Notes: a model not told the origin generated them from the sequence alone. A stretch of DNA of 53,473 bases from Nonomuraea sp. SBT364 (GCF_001083785.1 NZ_LAVL01000048.1:1-53473); one strand, 5' to 3'. Positions 10,280 to 20,344 are shown, counted from the stretch's first letter. Made by a program: numbers and translations.

Positions 10280-12000
10280 TCCGGATGCTGCTGCGCGTGC
10301 TGGGACACGAGTACGCGCGGGCGATGCGCCGCACCGTGGCCCTGATGACGATCACCGCGATGGCCGAGGGGCTGTCATACGCGCTGCTGGTCCCGGTGCT
10401 GCGGGCCCTGCTCGGCAGCACGCCCGCCGACGCTTGGCCGTGGCTGATCGCGTTCGGGGCCGCGGTCGCCGGCTACGCCGTGCTGCGCTACCTCAGCGAC
10501 CTGGCCGGGATGCGGGTCGGGACCACGATGTTGCGTGGCATGTACCACCGGCTCGGCGAGCACCTGGCCCGGTTGCCCATCGGCTGGTACAGCTCGGGCC
10601 GGGTCGGTGAGGTGTCCGTCATGGCCAGCCGCGGCCTCCTGCAGGCGATGGGCGTGTCGGCGCACCTGCTGGCGCCGTTCGTCTCCGCCCTGGTGACCCC
10701 CGCGACGATCGTCGCCGTGATGCTCGCCTTCGACTGGCAGCTGGGGCTGGCCGCGCTGGCCGCGGCCCCGGTCGTGGCGGCGATCCAGGCCTGGACGGCC
10801 CGCTCGACGGCCGCCGCCGACGCCGACCGCCACGAACGCGACAAGGAAGCTGCCGGGCGCGTCATCGAATATCTGCAGGCCCAGCCGGTGCTGCGAGCCG
10901 GCGGGCGGACCGGTGAACGCTTCGAGGCGCTCGACGACTCGCTGCGGGAGGTCCGGCGTGCCTCCCGGCGGACCGTGCTGGCGACGCTGCCCGGCGCCGT
11001 GGGCCTGACGCTCGCCGTGCAGACGGTCTTCACGGTGCTGCTGGTCCTGGGCGCCTACCTGGCGCTCGGCGGGAGCATCGGCGCGGCGGAGGTGCTGACG
11101 ATCCTGGTGCTCGCCGCCCGCTGCGCCGATCCGCTGCTGTCGCTGTCGGACATCGGCGGCAAGCTGCGCGGCGCGCGGTCCGAGCTGGCCAGGCTCGACG
11201 CGGTGCTGCGCACCGAGCCGCTGCCCGAACCCGCCGAGCCGGTCCAGCCGGAACACGCCGGCCTGGAGTTCGACGCCGTCACGTTCCGGCACGGCGGCCG
11301 CAGGGTGATCGACGACCTGTCGCTGTCGGTGCCGCCGGGGCAGCGGCTGGCCGTCGTCGGGCCGTCGGGGGCGGGCAAGAGCACCCTGCTGCAACTGCTC
11401 GCGCGCTTCCACGACGTCGACGCGGGCGCCGTGCGCGTGGGCGGTGTGGACGTGCGCGCCATCAGCACCGAGGCGCTGATGGCGCGGATCGCCATCGTCT
11501 TCCAGAACGTCTACCTCTTCGACGGCACGATCGAGGAGAACATCCGTCTCGGCCGTCCCGGCGCCGGCGAGGCCGAGGTGCGGGCGGCGGCGACGGCAGC
11601 GCGGCTGGACGAGGTGATCGAACGGCTGCCCGGCGGCTGGGCGGCGAACGTCGGCGAGGGCGGCGCGCTGCTGTCGGGCGGTGAGCGCCAGCGGGTCTCG
11701 ATCGCGCGGGCGCTGCTGAAGGACGCGCCCGTCGTGCTGCTGGACGAGGTGACCTCCGCGCTGGACCCGGTGAACGAGGCGGCGGTCCACGAGGGGATCG
11801 AGCGGCTGATGGCGGGCCGGACGGTGGTGATGGTGGCGCACCGGATGCGGACCGTCCGGCGCGCCGACCGCGTCGTCTTCCTGGACGGCGGCCGGGTCGT
11901 GGAGGAGGGCGGCCACGACGAGCTGCTGCGCCGCGGCGGACGCTACGCCGCCTTCTGGGAGATCGCCATACCGGCGGCATACCCGCGATCGCTAAGCTGA
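10276..12000 (+). CDS. ABC transporter half-molecule (second of pair)
   Basis: The 574-residue partner has six predicted membrane helices followed by an ATPase with GPSGAGKST near residue 362, LSGGERQR near 466, Walker B VVLLDEVTSALD and switch MVAHR. Its ATG overlaps the stop of the preceding half-transporter as ATGA, which implies translational coupling. The first membrane segment begins MIRMLLRVLGHEYARAMRR. The overall pattern resembles YbtQ/IrtB partners of siderophore importers. No siderophore biosynthesis gene or iron-box is visible nearby, so the substrate remains open. Confidence 0.9.
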   Translation: MIRMLLRVLGHEYARAMRRTVALMTITAMAEGLSYALLVPVLRALLGSTPADAWPWLIAFGAAVAGYAVLRYLSDLAGMRVGTTMLRGMYHRLGEHLARLPIGWYSSGRVGEVSVMASRGLLQAMGVSAHLLAPFVSALVTPATIVAVMLAFDWQLGLAALAAAPVVAAIQAWTARSTAAADADRHERDKEAAGRVIEYLQAQPVLRAGGRTGERFEALDDSLREVRRASRRTVLATLPGAVGLTLAVQTVFTVLLVLGAYLALGGSIGAAEVLTILVLAARCADPLLSLSDIGGKLRGARSELARLDAVLRTEPLPEPAEPVQPEHAGLEFDAVTFRHGGRRVIDDLSLSVPPGQRLAVVGPSGAGKSTLLQLLARFHDVDAGAVRVGGVDVRAISTEALMARIAIVFQNVYLFDGTIEENIRLGRPGAGEAEVRAAATAARLDEVIERLPGGWAANVGEGGALLSGGERQRVSIARALLKDAPVVLLDEVTSALDPVNEAAVHEGIERLMAGRTVVMVAHRMRTVRRADRVVFLDGGRVVEEGGHDELLRRGGRYAAFWEIAIPAAYPRSLS

Positions 12001-12038
12001 CGGGCCCCCGTAAAAGATCATGTGAAGAGGGAGCCTTC

Positions 12039-13439
12039 GTGCATCGCCTGGCGCTCGTGACCGCCTCGGTCCTCCTGCTGTCGATGGCCCCCGGTGTGTC
12101 CCACGCCGAGGCCCCCGGTGTGGTGGGCACCTCGGGCAACCTCATCCGGGAGGAGGAGCCGCGGGCCGACGGCATCAGGCACATGGACAGCAAGGCGATG
12201 GTCTCGGCGTTGCGGGCCCTGAACGTGAACACCTACGTCTATCCGCTGGCCGGCGGCTACGACCACTGGACCGATTTGGGCGCGGAGTTCCTCCCGGCGG
12301 CCGAGGCCGCCGGGATCGACGTGTGGGTGATGCTGTACGCGCCCGGCCAGGGGCCCGTCTCCCGGCCGTTCGAGCACGACTACGTGGCCTGGGGCCGTGA
12401 GCTCGCCACCCTGTCGAAGCGCCATCCGAATCTGGCCGGCTGGACCGTGGACGACTTCGGGTGGGATCTGGAGACGTTCACGCCGGAGTATCTCCGGCGG
12501 ATCCAGGCAGCGGCCAAGGCGGTGAATCCCGCGCTGAAGTTCGTCCCGACCGTCTACTACAGCCACTTCACGGACGAGTTCATCGCCGAGCAGGCCCCGC
12601 TCCTGGACGGGGTGATCTTCCCCTTCCGGGACGAGCCGCATCGCGACACCTCGTGGATGTGGAGCCTCTCGTCCCAGGTCCGCCAGCTCGCCGAGCGCCT
12701 GCCGGACACCGACGTCTACCTGATGCCGTACGCCCATCCGCTGAGCCGCGCCGCCCAGAAGCCGACCGTGGGCTACGTCGAAGCGGTGACGAAGAAGGCG
12801 CTCCAGCACGTACGCGCCGGGGACCTTGCCGGGGTCCTGCAGTACAAGCTCCCGTACCTGTCGCGCGACCCGGGATGGACGCGGCCCGCCGCCGACAACC
12901 TGGCCCGGACGGGCAACGGCAGGCTGAGTTTCGTCCTGCAGACCGGCACGCCGACCACGGCCGGGACGTGGTGCTCCACCACGCGACCGGTGAGCGTGAG
13001 CTCGGGCGCGGCCAGGAAGACGGTGTCGTTCTGGCACCGCGACGATCGCGGGCCCGCGAACCCGGCCGGCTACCACGTGAAGCAGCTCCTGCTCGACGAC
13101 CGGGTGGTGTGGCAGCAGGACGTCACCGCCGATCCCGCCGGCGAGTGGCGCAAGGCCACGGTCGACCTGACGGCCAGGCTGGCCGGGGCGTCGAGCGCGA
13201 AGCTGCAATGGCGGTTGTACGAGCGCAAGGGCGTCAGCAGCTACGCCGTCGACGTGGGCGTGGACGACATCGCCGTCACCGGCCTGCAGCTCGCCGACCC
13301 CGGTGTGGAGAACGCCGCCACCTGGACGCCCACTCTGGCCCGCCGGGGCGGCCCGGTCTACTGCTCGGCCCAGGTCTACCACCAGAACTACGGCGCCGAT
13401 CTCGGCGCCCGCCTCGCCAAGCTGTACGCGGCGGGCTAG
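12039..13439 (+). CDS. Secreted TIM-barrel (glycosidase-like) protein with C-terminal beta domain
   Basis: This 466-residue protein starts at GTG 12039 after GAGGGA and has a clear signal peptide: positive VHR, hydrophobic LALVTASVLLLSM, and a probable cut after VSHA. The next roughly 280 residues resemble a TIM barrel: LNVNTYVYPL, GIDVWVMLYAP, GWTVDDFGWDLETF (acidic pair like a glycosidase active site), LKFVPTVYYS and GVIFPFRDEP. The C-terminal 140 residues look like a beta-sandwich (VSVSSGARKTVSFWHR; KLQWRLYERKG). No family can be named with confidence. It is convergent with the ECF41 gene and their stop codons overlap. Confidence 0.75.
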   Translation: MHRLALVTASVLLLSMAPGVSHAEAPGVVGTSGNLIREEEPRADGIRHMDSKAMVSALRALNVNTYVYPLAGGYDHWTDLGAEFLPAAEAAGIDVWVMLYAPGQGPVSRPFEHDYVAWGRELATLSKRHPNLAGWTVDDFGWDLETFTPEYLRRIQAAAKAVNPALKFVPTVYYSHFTDEFIAEQAPLLDGVIFPFRDEPHRDTSWMWSLSSQVRQLAERLPDTDVYLMPYAHPLSRAAQKPTVGYVEAVTKKALQHVRAGDLAGVLQYKLPYLSRDPGWTRPAADNLARTGNGRLSFVLQTGTPTTAGTWCSTTRPVSVSSGAARKTVSFWHRDDRGPANPAGYHVKQLLLDDRVVWQQDVTADPAGEWRKATVDLTARLAGASSAKLQWRLYERKGVSSYAVDVGVDDIAVTGLQLADPGVENAATWTPTLARRGGPVYCSAQVYHQNYGADLGARLAKLYAAG

Positions 13440-14317
13440 AAGGCGTCCGCCCAGTCGGCCAGCCGGTCGGGGTCGGACAGGATGTCGATCGCGGCGATCC
13501 TGCCGTCGGAGATGGTGAAGCTCATGACGGAGATCAGCCGGCCGTCGATGGTGTTGGCGAGTCCGGCGAGGCCGTTGACGAGCGCCGGGTGGGTGGCGGC
13601 GCTGGTGGCCATGCGCTGGAAGGTGGCGGCCTGCCCGGCCACGGCCGCGGCGCCTCGGATGACCTTCATGCCGTTGGTGAGGACTCCGCCGTCGGCGCGC
13701 AGCACCACGTCGGGGTCGAGGATCGACACCAGCGCCTCGAAGTCGCCGCCGCGCGCGGCGGTCAGGAACGCGTCCACCACCCGGCGCTGACCGGCCAGGT
13801 CGGGGTCTGGGGTGGGGGCCGCGCCGCGGACCCGCTGGCGGGCGCGGCTGGCGAGCTTCTTGGCCGTGGCCGGGCTGCGGTCCACGATGGGCGCGATCTG
13901 CTCGAACGGCAGGCCGAACATGTCGTGCAGCACGAAGGCGAGCCGTTCGGCCGGGGTCAGCGACTCCAGCACCACCAGCAGCGCGAGCCCCACCGAGTCG
14001 GCCAGCAGCACTTCCTGCTCCGGATCGGCGCCGGCGTCCGCCCGGCTGACCACCGGGTCCGGCAGGCGCTCCTCCAGCGACTCCTCGCGCCGGGCCTTGC
14101 GGCTGCGGAGCATGTCCAGGCAGACCCGGCCGACCACGGTCGTCAGCCAGCCGCCCAGGTTGTCGATGTCGCCGGAGTCGGAGCGGGCCAGCCGCAGCCA
14201 CGCCTCCTGGACCGCGTCCTCGGCCTCGGTGAGCGAGCCGAGCATGCGGTAGGCGACCGCCCTCAGGTGCGGGCGGTGGCCCTCGAACTGGTCGGCCAGA
14301 AAGTCATGGTGCGTCAC
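13436..14317 (-). CDS. ECF41-type RNA polymerase sigma factor with C-terminal SnoaL-like domain
   Basis: The 293-residue protein has sigma region 2 (AYRMLGSLTEAEDAVQEAWLRL) and region 4 (LTPAERLAFVLHDMFGLPFEQIA), followed by a SnoaL-like tail of about 120 residues (VVDAFLTAARGGDFEALVSILDPDVVLRADGG). ECF41 factors need this tail for activity control instead of a classical anti-sigma factor. The usual tail motif NPDKL is SDPDRL here. GTG 14317 follows GGAAGG. A symmetric double ECF41 promoter lies upstream, so the factor probably transcribes itself and the divergent serine hydrolase. The reverse stop and the secreted-protein stop share the sequence CTAG. Confidence 0.9.
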   Translation of the reverse strand: MTHHDFLADQFEGHRPHLRAVAYRMLGSLTEAEDAVQEAWLRLARSDSGDIDNLGGWLTTVVGRVCLDMLRSRKARREESLEERLPDPVVSRADAGADPEQEVLLADSVGLALLVVLESLTPAERLAFVLHDMFGLPFEQIAPIVDRSPATAKKLASRARQRVRGAAPTPDPDLAGQRRVVDAFLTAARGGDFEALVSILDPDVVLRADGGVLTNGMKVIRGAAAVAGQAATFQRMATSAATHPALVNGLAGLANTIDGRLISVMSFTISDGRIAAIDILSDPDRLADWADAF

Positions 14318-14351
14318 TGTCGTTCCCTTCCTTCACCTACGTCATACCGCT

Positions 14352-14406
14352 GACGAAGCGCACCCGTGAAAGGTGACCGGGTCACCTTTTCCGCGCTCGA
14401 TCCGTC
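14352..14406. promoter_or_regulatory. Back-to-back ECF41 promoters sharing a palindromic -35 region
   Basis: On the minus strand GGTCACC (complement of 14372-14378), 16 bases and CGTC (complement of 14352-14355) face the sigma gene. On the plus strand GGTCACC (14380-14386), 16 bases and CGTC (14403-14406) face the serine hydrolase. Both fit the published ECF41 promoter TGTCACA-N16-CGTC with two mismatches in the -35. The two -35 boxes together make the palindrome AAAGGTGAC-CGG-GTCACCTTT at 14369-14389. Confidence 0.75.
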
Positions 14407-14442
14407 ATGCCGGCGACCAACACTCACGGAAGGTTGCTGACG

Positions 14443-15588
14443 ATGGGCGCGACGGATGTTCACGGGACGGTGGCGGACGGCTTCGAGCGGGTGCGCGAGG
14501 TGTTCGCCGAGGTGGTGGCCGAGCAGGGCGGTCAGGTGGGCGCGCAGCTGACCGCCTACGCGCACGGCGGGCTGGTGGTGGACCTGTGGGCCGGGGACGA
14601 GGTGGGCGGTGACACGCTGACCGGCCTCTACTCCGCCACCAAGGGCGCCGCGACGCTGGTGGCGGCGCTGCTGACGCAGGACGGTGTCCTCGATCTGGAC
14701 GAGCCCGTGGCCCGGCACTGGCCGGAGTTCGCCGCCGCGGGCAAGGAGGCGATCACGCTGCGGGACGTGCTCACCCACCGCTCCGGCGTGATCGGGGTCG
14801 ACGGCGGCCTGTCGGCGGCCGAGCTGGCCGACGACGCGGTGATCGCGCGCCGCCTCGCCGTCCAGCGCCCGTACTGGCGGCCGGGCTCCGCCTACGGTTA
14901 CGGCGGGTTCGTCACCTTCGCCATGGTGAACGAGGTGATCCGGCGCGCCACCGGCCAGTCACTCCAGACGATCTACGAGCAGCGTGTCCGGATCCCGTAC
15001 GAGCTGGACCTGTTCCTGGGGCTGCCCGAGAGCGAGGAGGGCCGGTTCCTGCCGATCCAGTGGTGGACGGCCACGCCGGAGCAGGAGGCCGCGTTCTGGT
15101 CGGACCTTCCCGGCCCGCACAGCATCCTGGGGGTCGGGTACGGGCTCAACAGCACACCGCCGCTGGACCAGGTGGCCTTCGCCAACACGCGCGCGGTGCG
15201 GGCGAACGGCCAGGCGTCGGCCGGCGGGGTGGGCAGCGGGCGCGGCCTGGCCGGCCTGTACGCCGCCGCCGTGTGGGGCGTCGGCGGGCGGCCGCCGCTG
15301 CTCAAGCCGGACACGGTCGGCGAGTTCGCCCAGCTGCACTCCGTCGGCGCCGACCTGGTCCGCGGCGACCAGGGCAACTACGCGGTCGGCTTCCAGGCCA
15401 AGGGCCTGCGCTACCCGTTCCTCGCCGCGAACGCGTTCGGCCACGACGGCTCGGCCGGCGCCGAAGCCTTCGCCGACCCGCTCAGCGGCATCGCCTTCGG
15501 CTACGCCCGGCGCCGCTACGGATTCGGCTGGTCCTACCCCGAACACGACCGGCTCGCCGCCGCCGTCCACCACGCCGCCACTTCCTGA
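14443..15588 (+). CDS. Serine hydrolase, class C beta-lactamase/EstB-like
   Basis: The 381-residue protein carries SATK (S-x-x-K nucleophile motif, about residue 69), a YGYG motif in the place of Y-x-N, and GHDGSAG near the C-terminus in place of K-T-G. It belongs to the beta-lactamase-fold esterase/peptidase group and is more likely an esterase than a resistance enzyme. No signal peptide is seen. ATG 14443 is chosen over ATG 14407 for two reasons: GGAAGG lies 9 bases upstream, and the ECF41 promoter -10 ends at 14406, so 14407 would lie upstream of the transcript start. The MFS gene follows after 9 bases. Confidence 0.86.
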   Translation: MGATDVHGTVADGFERVREVFAEVVAEQGGQVGAQLTAYAHGGLVVDLWAGDEVGGDTLTGLYSATKGAATLVAALLTQDGVLDLDEPVARHWPEFAAAGKEAITLRDVLTHRSGVIGVDGGLSAAELADDAVIARRLAVQRPYWRPGSAYGYGGFVTFAMVNEVIRRATGQSLQTIYEQRVRIPYELDLFLGLPESEEGRFLPIQWWTATPEQEAAFWSDLPGPHSILGVGYGLNSTPPLDQVAFANTRAVRANGQASAGGVGSGRGLAGLYAAAVWGVGGRPPLLKPDTVGEFAQLHSVGADLVRGDQGNYAVGFQAKGLRYPFLAANAFGHDGSAGAEAFADPLSGIAFGYARRRYGFGWSYPEHDRLAAAVHHAATS

Positions 15589-15597
15589 GGACCTCGC

Positions 15598-17052
15598 ATG
15601 AGTACGCATCCCGCTCCCCGTTCCGGCAGAAGCGGTCTGGCGCTGCTGGTGATCGCTGCCGCGCAACTGCTGATGGTGATGGACGGCACCATCGTGACCG
15701 TGGGCCTGCCCGTCATCGCCACCGGCCTGCGGATCCCCGAGGCGGACCTGGACTGGGTCCTGACCTCCTACGCGCTGGCCTTCGGCGGCCTGCTGCTGGC
15801 CGGCGGCCGGGCCGGTGACCTGCTCGGCCGGCGCAGGCTGTTCCGCGCCGGTCTGGTCGTCTTCCTGGCGGCCTCCCTGCTCGGCGGCCTGGCCGGCAAC
15901 GGCACCGTGCTCATCGCCGCCCGTGTTCTGCAGGGACTCGGCGCCGCGATCGTCGCCCCGGCCGCGCTGTCCCTGCTCACCGACACCTTCCCGGCCGGGC
16001 CCCGGCGCAACAAGGCGCTCGGCGTGTACGGCGCCATGGGCGGCCTCGGCTCGGTAGCCGGTCTCCTGCTCGGCGGCGCGCTCACCGAATACCTCGGCTG
16101 GCGCTGGATCATGTTCGTCAACATCCCCATCGCCCTCCTGGTCCTGGCCGGCACCGTCGCCCTGGCCCCCGGCAGCCGCCGGCCCGGCCACCTCGACGTG
16201 CCCGGCGCGGCCACCGTGACCCTCGCCCTCGGCTCCCTCGTCTACGCCATCAACCGGGCGGGAACCCACGGCGTCACCGACGGGCTCACCCTGACCTTCG
16301 GTGCGGCCACCGTCGTCCTGCTCCTCGCGTTCCTGCGCATCCAGCGCACCGCACGCGACCCGATGCTGCCCCCCGGCGTCCTGGCCGACCGCGGCAGACT
16401 CGGCGCCAACCTGGTCATGCTGCTCATGGGCGCCGGCCAGCTGGCCACCTTCTACTTCCTCACCCTCTACATGCAGACGATCAAGCAGTACTCGCCCATG
16501 ATCACCGGCCTGGCCTACCTGCCCTTCGCGATCGGGATCGGGCTCGGGTCGGGCCTCATCGGCCCCCGCCTGCAGGCGCGCACCACCACCCGTACCGTCC
16601 TGGCGATCGGCATGAGCGTGGCCGCTGTCGCGATGGCCTGGTTCAGCCTGCTCACCCCCGGCCAGAACCCCCTGCTGGTCCTGCTGCCCGCCCAGCTCGC
16701 CGGCGGCATCGGCCTGGGCATCGGCTTCGTCGCCGCCACCATCGGCGGCGTCCAGGGCGTCACCTCGCGCGACTCCGGCATCGCCTCCGGCCTCGTCAAC
16801 ACCAGCCAGCAGATCGGCGGCGCCCTGGGCCTGGCCGTCCTGGCGGGCATCGCCGTCACCGCCACCTCCGGCCGGCCGCCGGGCACCTCCCCGCACGACG
16901 CCCTCACCGCGGGTTACACCACCGGCATGCTCGGGGCGGGCGCGTTCTACCTGGCCGCCATCCTCACCGCGGTCGTCCTCATGCGGCCGCGACGCGGTCC
17001 GGAGCCCGCTCCCGCCGGGGCGCTCGACGAGCCCTCCGGCACGCACCTGTGA
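15598..17052 (+). CDS. MFS drug-efflux transporter, DHA2 (EmrB/QacA) family
   Basis: The 484-residue protein has about 14 predicted membrane helices and the MFS signatures MDGTIVTVGLPVIA in helix 1 and GGRAGDLLGRRRLF in loop 2-3. DHA2 motif C is recognisable at LGSVAGLLLGGALTEYLGWRWIMFVNIP. It is a proton-driven multidrug exporter of the inner membrane. The start follows GAGG and is 9 bases after the serine-hydrolase stop, so it is probably co-transcribed from the ECF41 promoter. A TetR gene with its own palindrome follows and may give a second layer of control. Confidence 0.92.
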   Translation: MSTHPAPRSGRSGLALLVIAAAQLLMVMDGTIVTVGLPVIATGLRIPEADLDWVLTSYALAFGGLLLAGGRAGDLLGRRRLFRAGLVVFLAASLLGGLAGNGTVLIAARVLQGLGAAIVAPAALSLLTDTFPAGPRRNKALGVYGAMGGLGSVAGLLLGGALTEYLGWRWIMFVNIPIALLVLAGTVALAPGSRRPGHLDVPGAATVTLALGSLVYAINRAGTHGVTDGLTLTFGAATVVLLLAFLRIQRTARDPMLPPGVLADRGRLGANLVMLLMGAGQLATFYFLTLYMQTIKQYSPMITGLAYLPFAIGIGLGSGLIGPRLQARTTTRTVLAIGMSVAAVAMAWFSLLTPGQNPLLVLLPAQLAGGIGLGIGFVAATIGGVQGVTSRDSGIASGLVNTSQQIGGALGLAVLAGIAVTATSGRPPGTSPHDALTAGYTTGMLGAGAFYLAAILTAVVLMRPRRGPEPAPAGALDEPSGTHL

Positions 17053-17070
17053 TCGTCAGCCCACCGAAAA

Positions 17071-17084
17071 TGGAGTGCACTCCA
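17071..17084. promoter_or_regulatory. Palindromic operator upstream of TetR
   Basis: TGGAGTGCACTCCA is a perfect 14-bp palindrome 30 bases before the TetR start and 18 after the MFS stop. GGAGTGCACTCC-type sites are common targets of TetR proteins beside MFS pumps, so autoregulation is likely. Confidence 0.65.
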
Positions 17085-17113
17085 ACTTTGGGGTTCGGTT
17101 AAACTTTCGCTCC

Positions 17114-17752
17114 ATGACCGAGGGGTTGCGGGAGCGGAAGAAGCGGCAGACGCGGCAGCGGATCTCCGACGTGGCGATCGGCCTGTTCGTGGCGCGCGGC
17201 TTCGACCGGGTCACGGTGGCCGACGTCGCGGTGGCGGCCGAGGTGTCGGTCAACACCGTCTACAACTACTTCCCGGTCAAGGAGGACCTCGTCCTGCCGC
17301 CCGACCAGGCGTCCCCGCGGCGGCTGGCCGACATCGTGCGCGAGCGGCCACCGGGCACGGGCGCGGCCGGGGGCGTCCTCGGCCGCCTGCGCCAGGAGGT
17401 GCGCGAGCGTGACCGCAAACTGGGCCTGACGGGCGGGTTCGGGCGCGTCCTGGAGATGATGCGGGCCGCGCCGACACTCACCGCCCGGCTGGAGGATCTC
17501 GGCCGCCGGATGACCGACGAGCTCGCCGTCACGCTGGCCGAGGAGACCGGCGCCGCGCCGGGCGACCCGCTGCCGCGCGTGGTGGCCTGGCAGCTGGGGT
17601 CCTTCCACGCGATGGTCCTCGCCGAGATCGGCCGGCGCACGGTCGCGGGAGAGGGCCCCGACGCCATCGCCGGGGCCGTGCTGGATCTGCTGGACGTGAT
17701 CGAGGACGTGCTCGGCGAGCGCGTCCTCGGTTACGCCGTGAGAAAGGACTGA
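17114..17752 (+). CDS. TetR-family transcriptional regulator
   Basis: The 212-residue protein begins MTEGLRERKKRQTRQRISD and has a standard TetR helix-turn-helix (VTVADVAVAAEVSVNTVYNYFPVKEDLV). The ligand-binding domain is helical. ATG 17114 fits the family length; a GTG at 17075 lies inside the palindromic operator and is unlikely. No good ribosome site precedes 17114, so the message may be leaderless or weakly translated. The likely role is repression of the preceding MFS operon and itself in response to a pump substrate. A small DUF6204-like gene follows after 3 bases. Confidence 0.88.
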   Translation: MTEGLRERKKRQTRQRISDVAIGLFVARGFDRVTVADVAVAAEVSVNTVYNYFPVKEDLVLPPDQASPRRLADIVRERPPGTGAAGGVLGRLRQEVRERDRKLGLTGGFGRVLEMMRAAPTLTARLEDLGRRMTDELAVTLAEETGAAPGDPLPRVVAWQLGSFHAMVLAEIGRRTVAGEGPDAIAGAVLDLLDVIEDVLGERVLGYAVRKD

Positions 17753-18020
17753 TCCATGTTCCGGGTGACGATCTCCGGGAAGTTCGACGGGCTGGACGAG
17801 ACCGGCCGGGCCACCGTGCTGGCCGCGAGCGAGGTGGCCTTCACCGAGGCCGGCACGTTCACCCACGACGCCGGGCTGACGGCGTTCACGTTCCGCTGCC
17901 AGGTGCCCGCCGGGCCGGACGACGGCGAGCCCGAGGCCGTCGCCCTCGCCACGGCCGCCCTCGACGCGTACGCGGTGCCGTACCGGGTGCTGCGGGTCGC
18001 GGCGACGGACATGCGGGCCG

Positions 18021-19243
<1,223 letters not shown>

Positions 19244-19247
<4 letters not shown>

Positions 19248-19663
19248 GTGTCGAGGTCGTCCCGCCCGTCGGCGACGGGCCGCACGTCCACGTACCAGTC
19301 GCGGCCCAGCGACACGCCCTCCGGGGAGGGGGTGCCGGCCAGGCGCGCGGCGATCTCGGTGGCCCGGTCGAAGCTCGGCGTCTCGACGATCGTGTAGCCG
19401 GCCAGGACCTCCTGCGTCTCGGGGTACGGCCCGTCGGTGACGACCGGGAGGCCGTCGTGGACCTGGACGCGCCTGGCGTGCACGGGCGCGGTCAGGCCCT
19501 GGGCGTCGACGAACTCACCGGACCTGACCAGGTCGTTGTTCCACTCCTCCATGAACGCGTGCAGCGCCCCGATCTCCTCGGCCGTCCACGGCTGGTCCGC
19601 CGACCTGCCGGTCAGCATGTCGTAGTCCCGCTGCGAACCGAACATCATGATCATGTACTTCAT
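19244..19663 (-). CDS. DGPF/YCII-domain protein paired with ECF42
   Basis: The 139-residue protein starts MKYMIMMFGSQRDYD and contains the DGPF-type motif VTDGPYPETQEVLAGYTIVE. Its gene lies directly upstream of an ECF42 sigma gene and overlaps it as GTGA, the arrangement known for DGPF proteins. They are regarded as targets or partners of ECF42, but their biochemistry is poorly known. The ribosome site GGGAGG is just upstream. A candidate ECF42 promoter lies about 50 bases before the start. Confidence 0.92.
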
Positions 19664-19714
19664 CGGTCGTTCCTCCCTGCGGGCACCTCTTCCCGGGTGC
19701 CGCTCGTCAGAGAC

Positions 19715-19741
19715 GTCGGACCCGCCCGGCCGATCCGGACA
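19715..19741 (-). promoter_or_regulatory. Candidate ECF42 promoter (first locus)
   Basis: On the minus strand TGTCCG (complement of 19736-19741), 17 bases, then CGAC (complement of 19715-19718) lead to the YCII-ECF42 pair. The published ECF42 motif is TGTCGA in the -35 and CGA/TC in the -10. The second locus has TGTCGA-N17-CGTA, the same spacing. Confidence 0.5.
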
Positions 19742-19812
19742 CGCACTCTACGACGTGTTCTCCGCAGCTTCCAGGAGGGTGCGGGGCGCGCGCCGGCGGT
19801 CCGGATGCCCGG

Positions 19813-20310
19813 TCAGGTGGTCACCTTGCCGATGAAGGCGGCCAGGTTGCCCCGGGTGCGGGCGACCTTCTCCGCCACGGTCAGGGTCTCGTCGAAGTCG
19901 CCGCCGGCCGTCTGCTTCTTGCCGCGGGTGTAGAGGGAACAGGCCAGGTCGGCGCACAGGTACTGCCCGACCGTGTTGCCCTGGCGACCGGCCTCGCCGG
20001 TGCGGCGCGCGGTCATCAGCGCCACGCTGCCGCTGGTGAGCGTGGTCAGGCAGAGCGAGCACATGCTGCGCGAGGTGAAGGCGCGCATGGTCGCCGGGGC
20101 CGCCCGGAGCGCGATCCCGACGAGGCTGCCGTCGTCGCGTTCGGCGACCAGGTAGCCGCGTTCGGGTGCGCCGGGATCTCGCCAGCCCAGGAAGTCGAGG
20201 TCGTCCCAGGGCTGCTCACCGAGATCCCTGGGGATGCCCAGGCGCTGGGCCTCGCCCTTGGAGCAGTTGACGAATGACCTGCGGATATCGCGTTCGGTGA
20301 TGGGTCTCAT
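19813..20310 (-). CDS. FBP-domain (EF-G-binding-type) treble-clef zinc protein
   Basis: The 165-residue protein has the FBP-domain layout: N-terminal helix (ITERDIRRSFVNCSKGEAQR), LDFLGWRDPGAPERGYLV strand region, and a four-cysteine zinc site built from CSLC and CADLAC. Proteins of this group are related to the FusB-type zinc domain that binds elongation factor G, so a ribosome- or translation-related role is possible. ATG 20310 has no strong Shine-Dalgarno. The gene is divergent from a TetR regulator with a palindrome between them. The link to fusidic-acid resistance is not supported by sequence alone. Confidence 0.78.
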   Translation of the reverse strand: MRPITERDIRRSFVNCSKGEAQRLGIPRDLGEQPWDDLDFLGWRDPGAPERGYLVAERDDGSLVGIALRAAPATMRAFTSRSMCSLCLTTLTSGSVALMTARRTGEAGRQGNTVGQYLCADLACSLYTRGKKQTAGGDFDETLTVAEKVARTRGNLAAFIGKVTT

Positions 20311-20329
20311 GCCCCGGAGGCTAGCTTTC

Positions 20330-20344
20330 CCTAATACAATTAGG
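20330..20344. promoter_or_regulatory. Palindrome between divergent FBP and TetR genes
   Basis: CCTAATACAATTAGG has perfect 6-bp arms around ACA. The surrounding AT-rich DNA (TTAGGCAAACCATTAATTCA) stands out from the GC-rich background and probably holds both promoters. It is a likely operator for the TetR protein encoded at 20376. Confidence 0.6.

Noticed and set aside
12018..14201. Long minus-strand frame over the secreted protein and ECF41 genes
   Set aside because: It shows no recognisable family and overlaps two well-supported genes with normal codon use.
14407..14442. ATG 14407 as start of the serine hydrolase
   Set aside because: It touches the -10 box of the ECF41-type promoter and has no ribosome site; ATG 14443 has GGAAGG at good spacing.
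14407..15588. True beta-lactamase (antibiotic resistance)
   Set aside because: The S-x-x-K motif is present, but there is no signal peptide and no K-T-G; the sequence fits EstB-like esterases.
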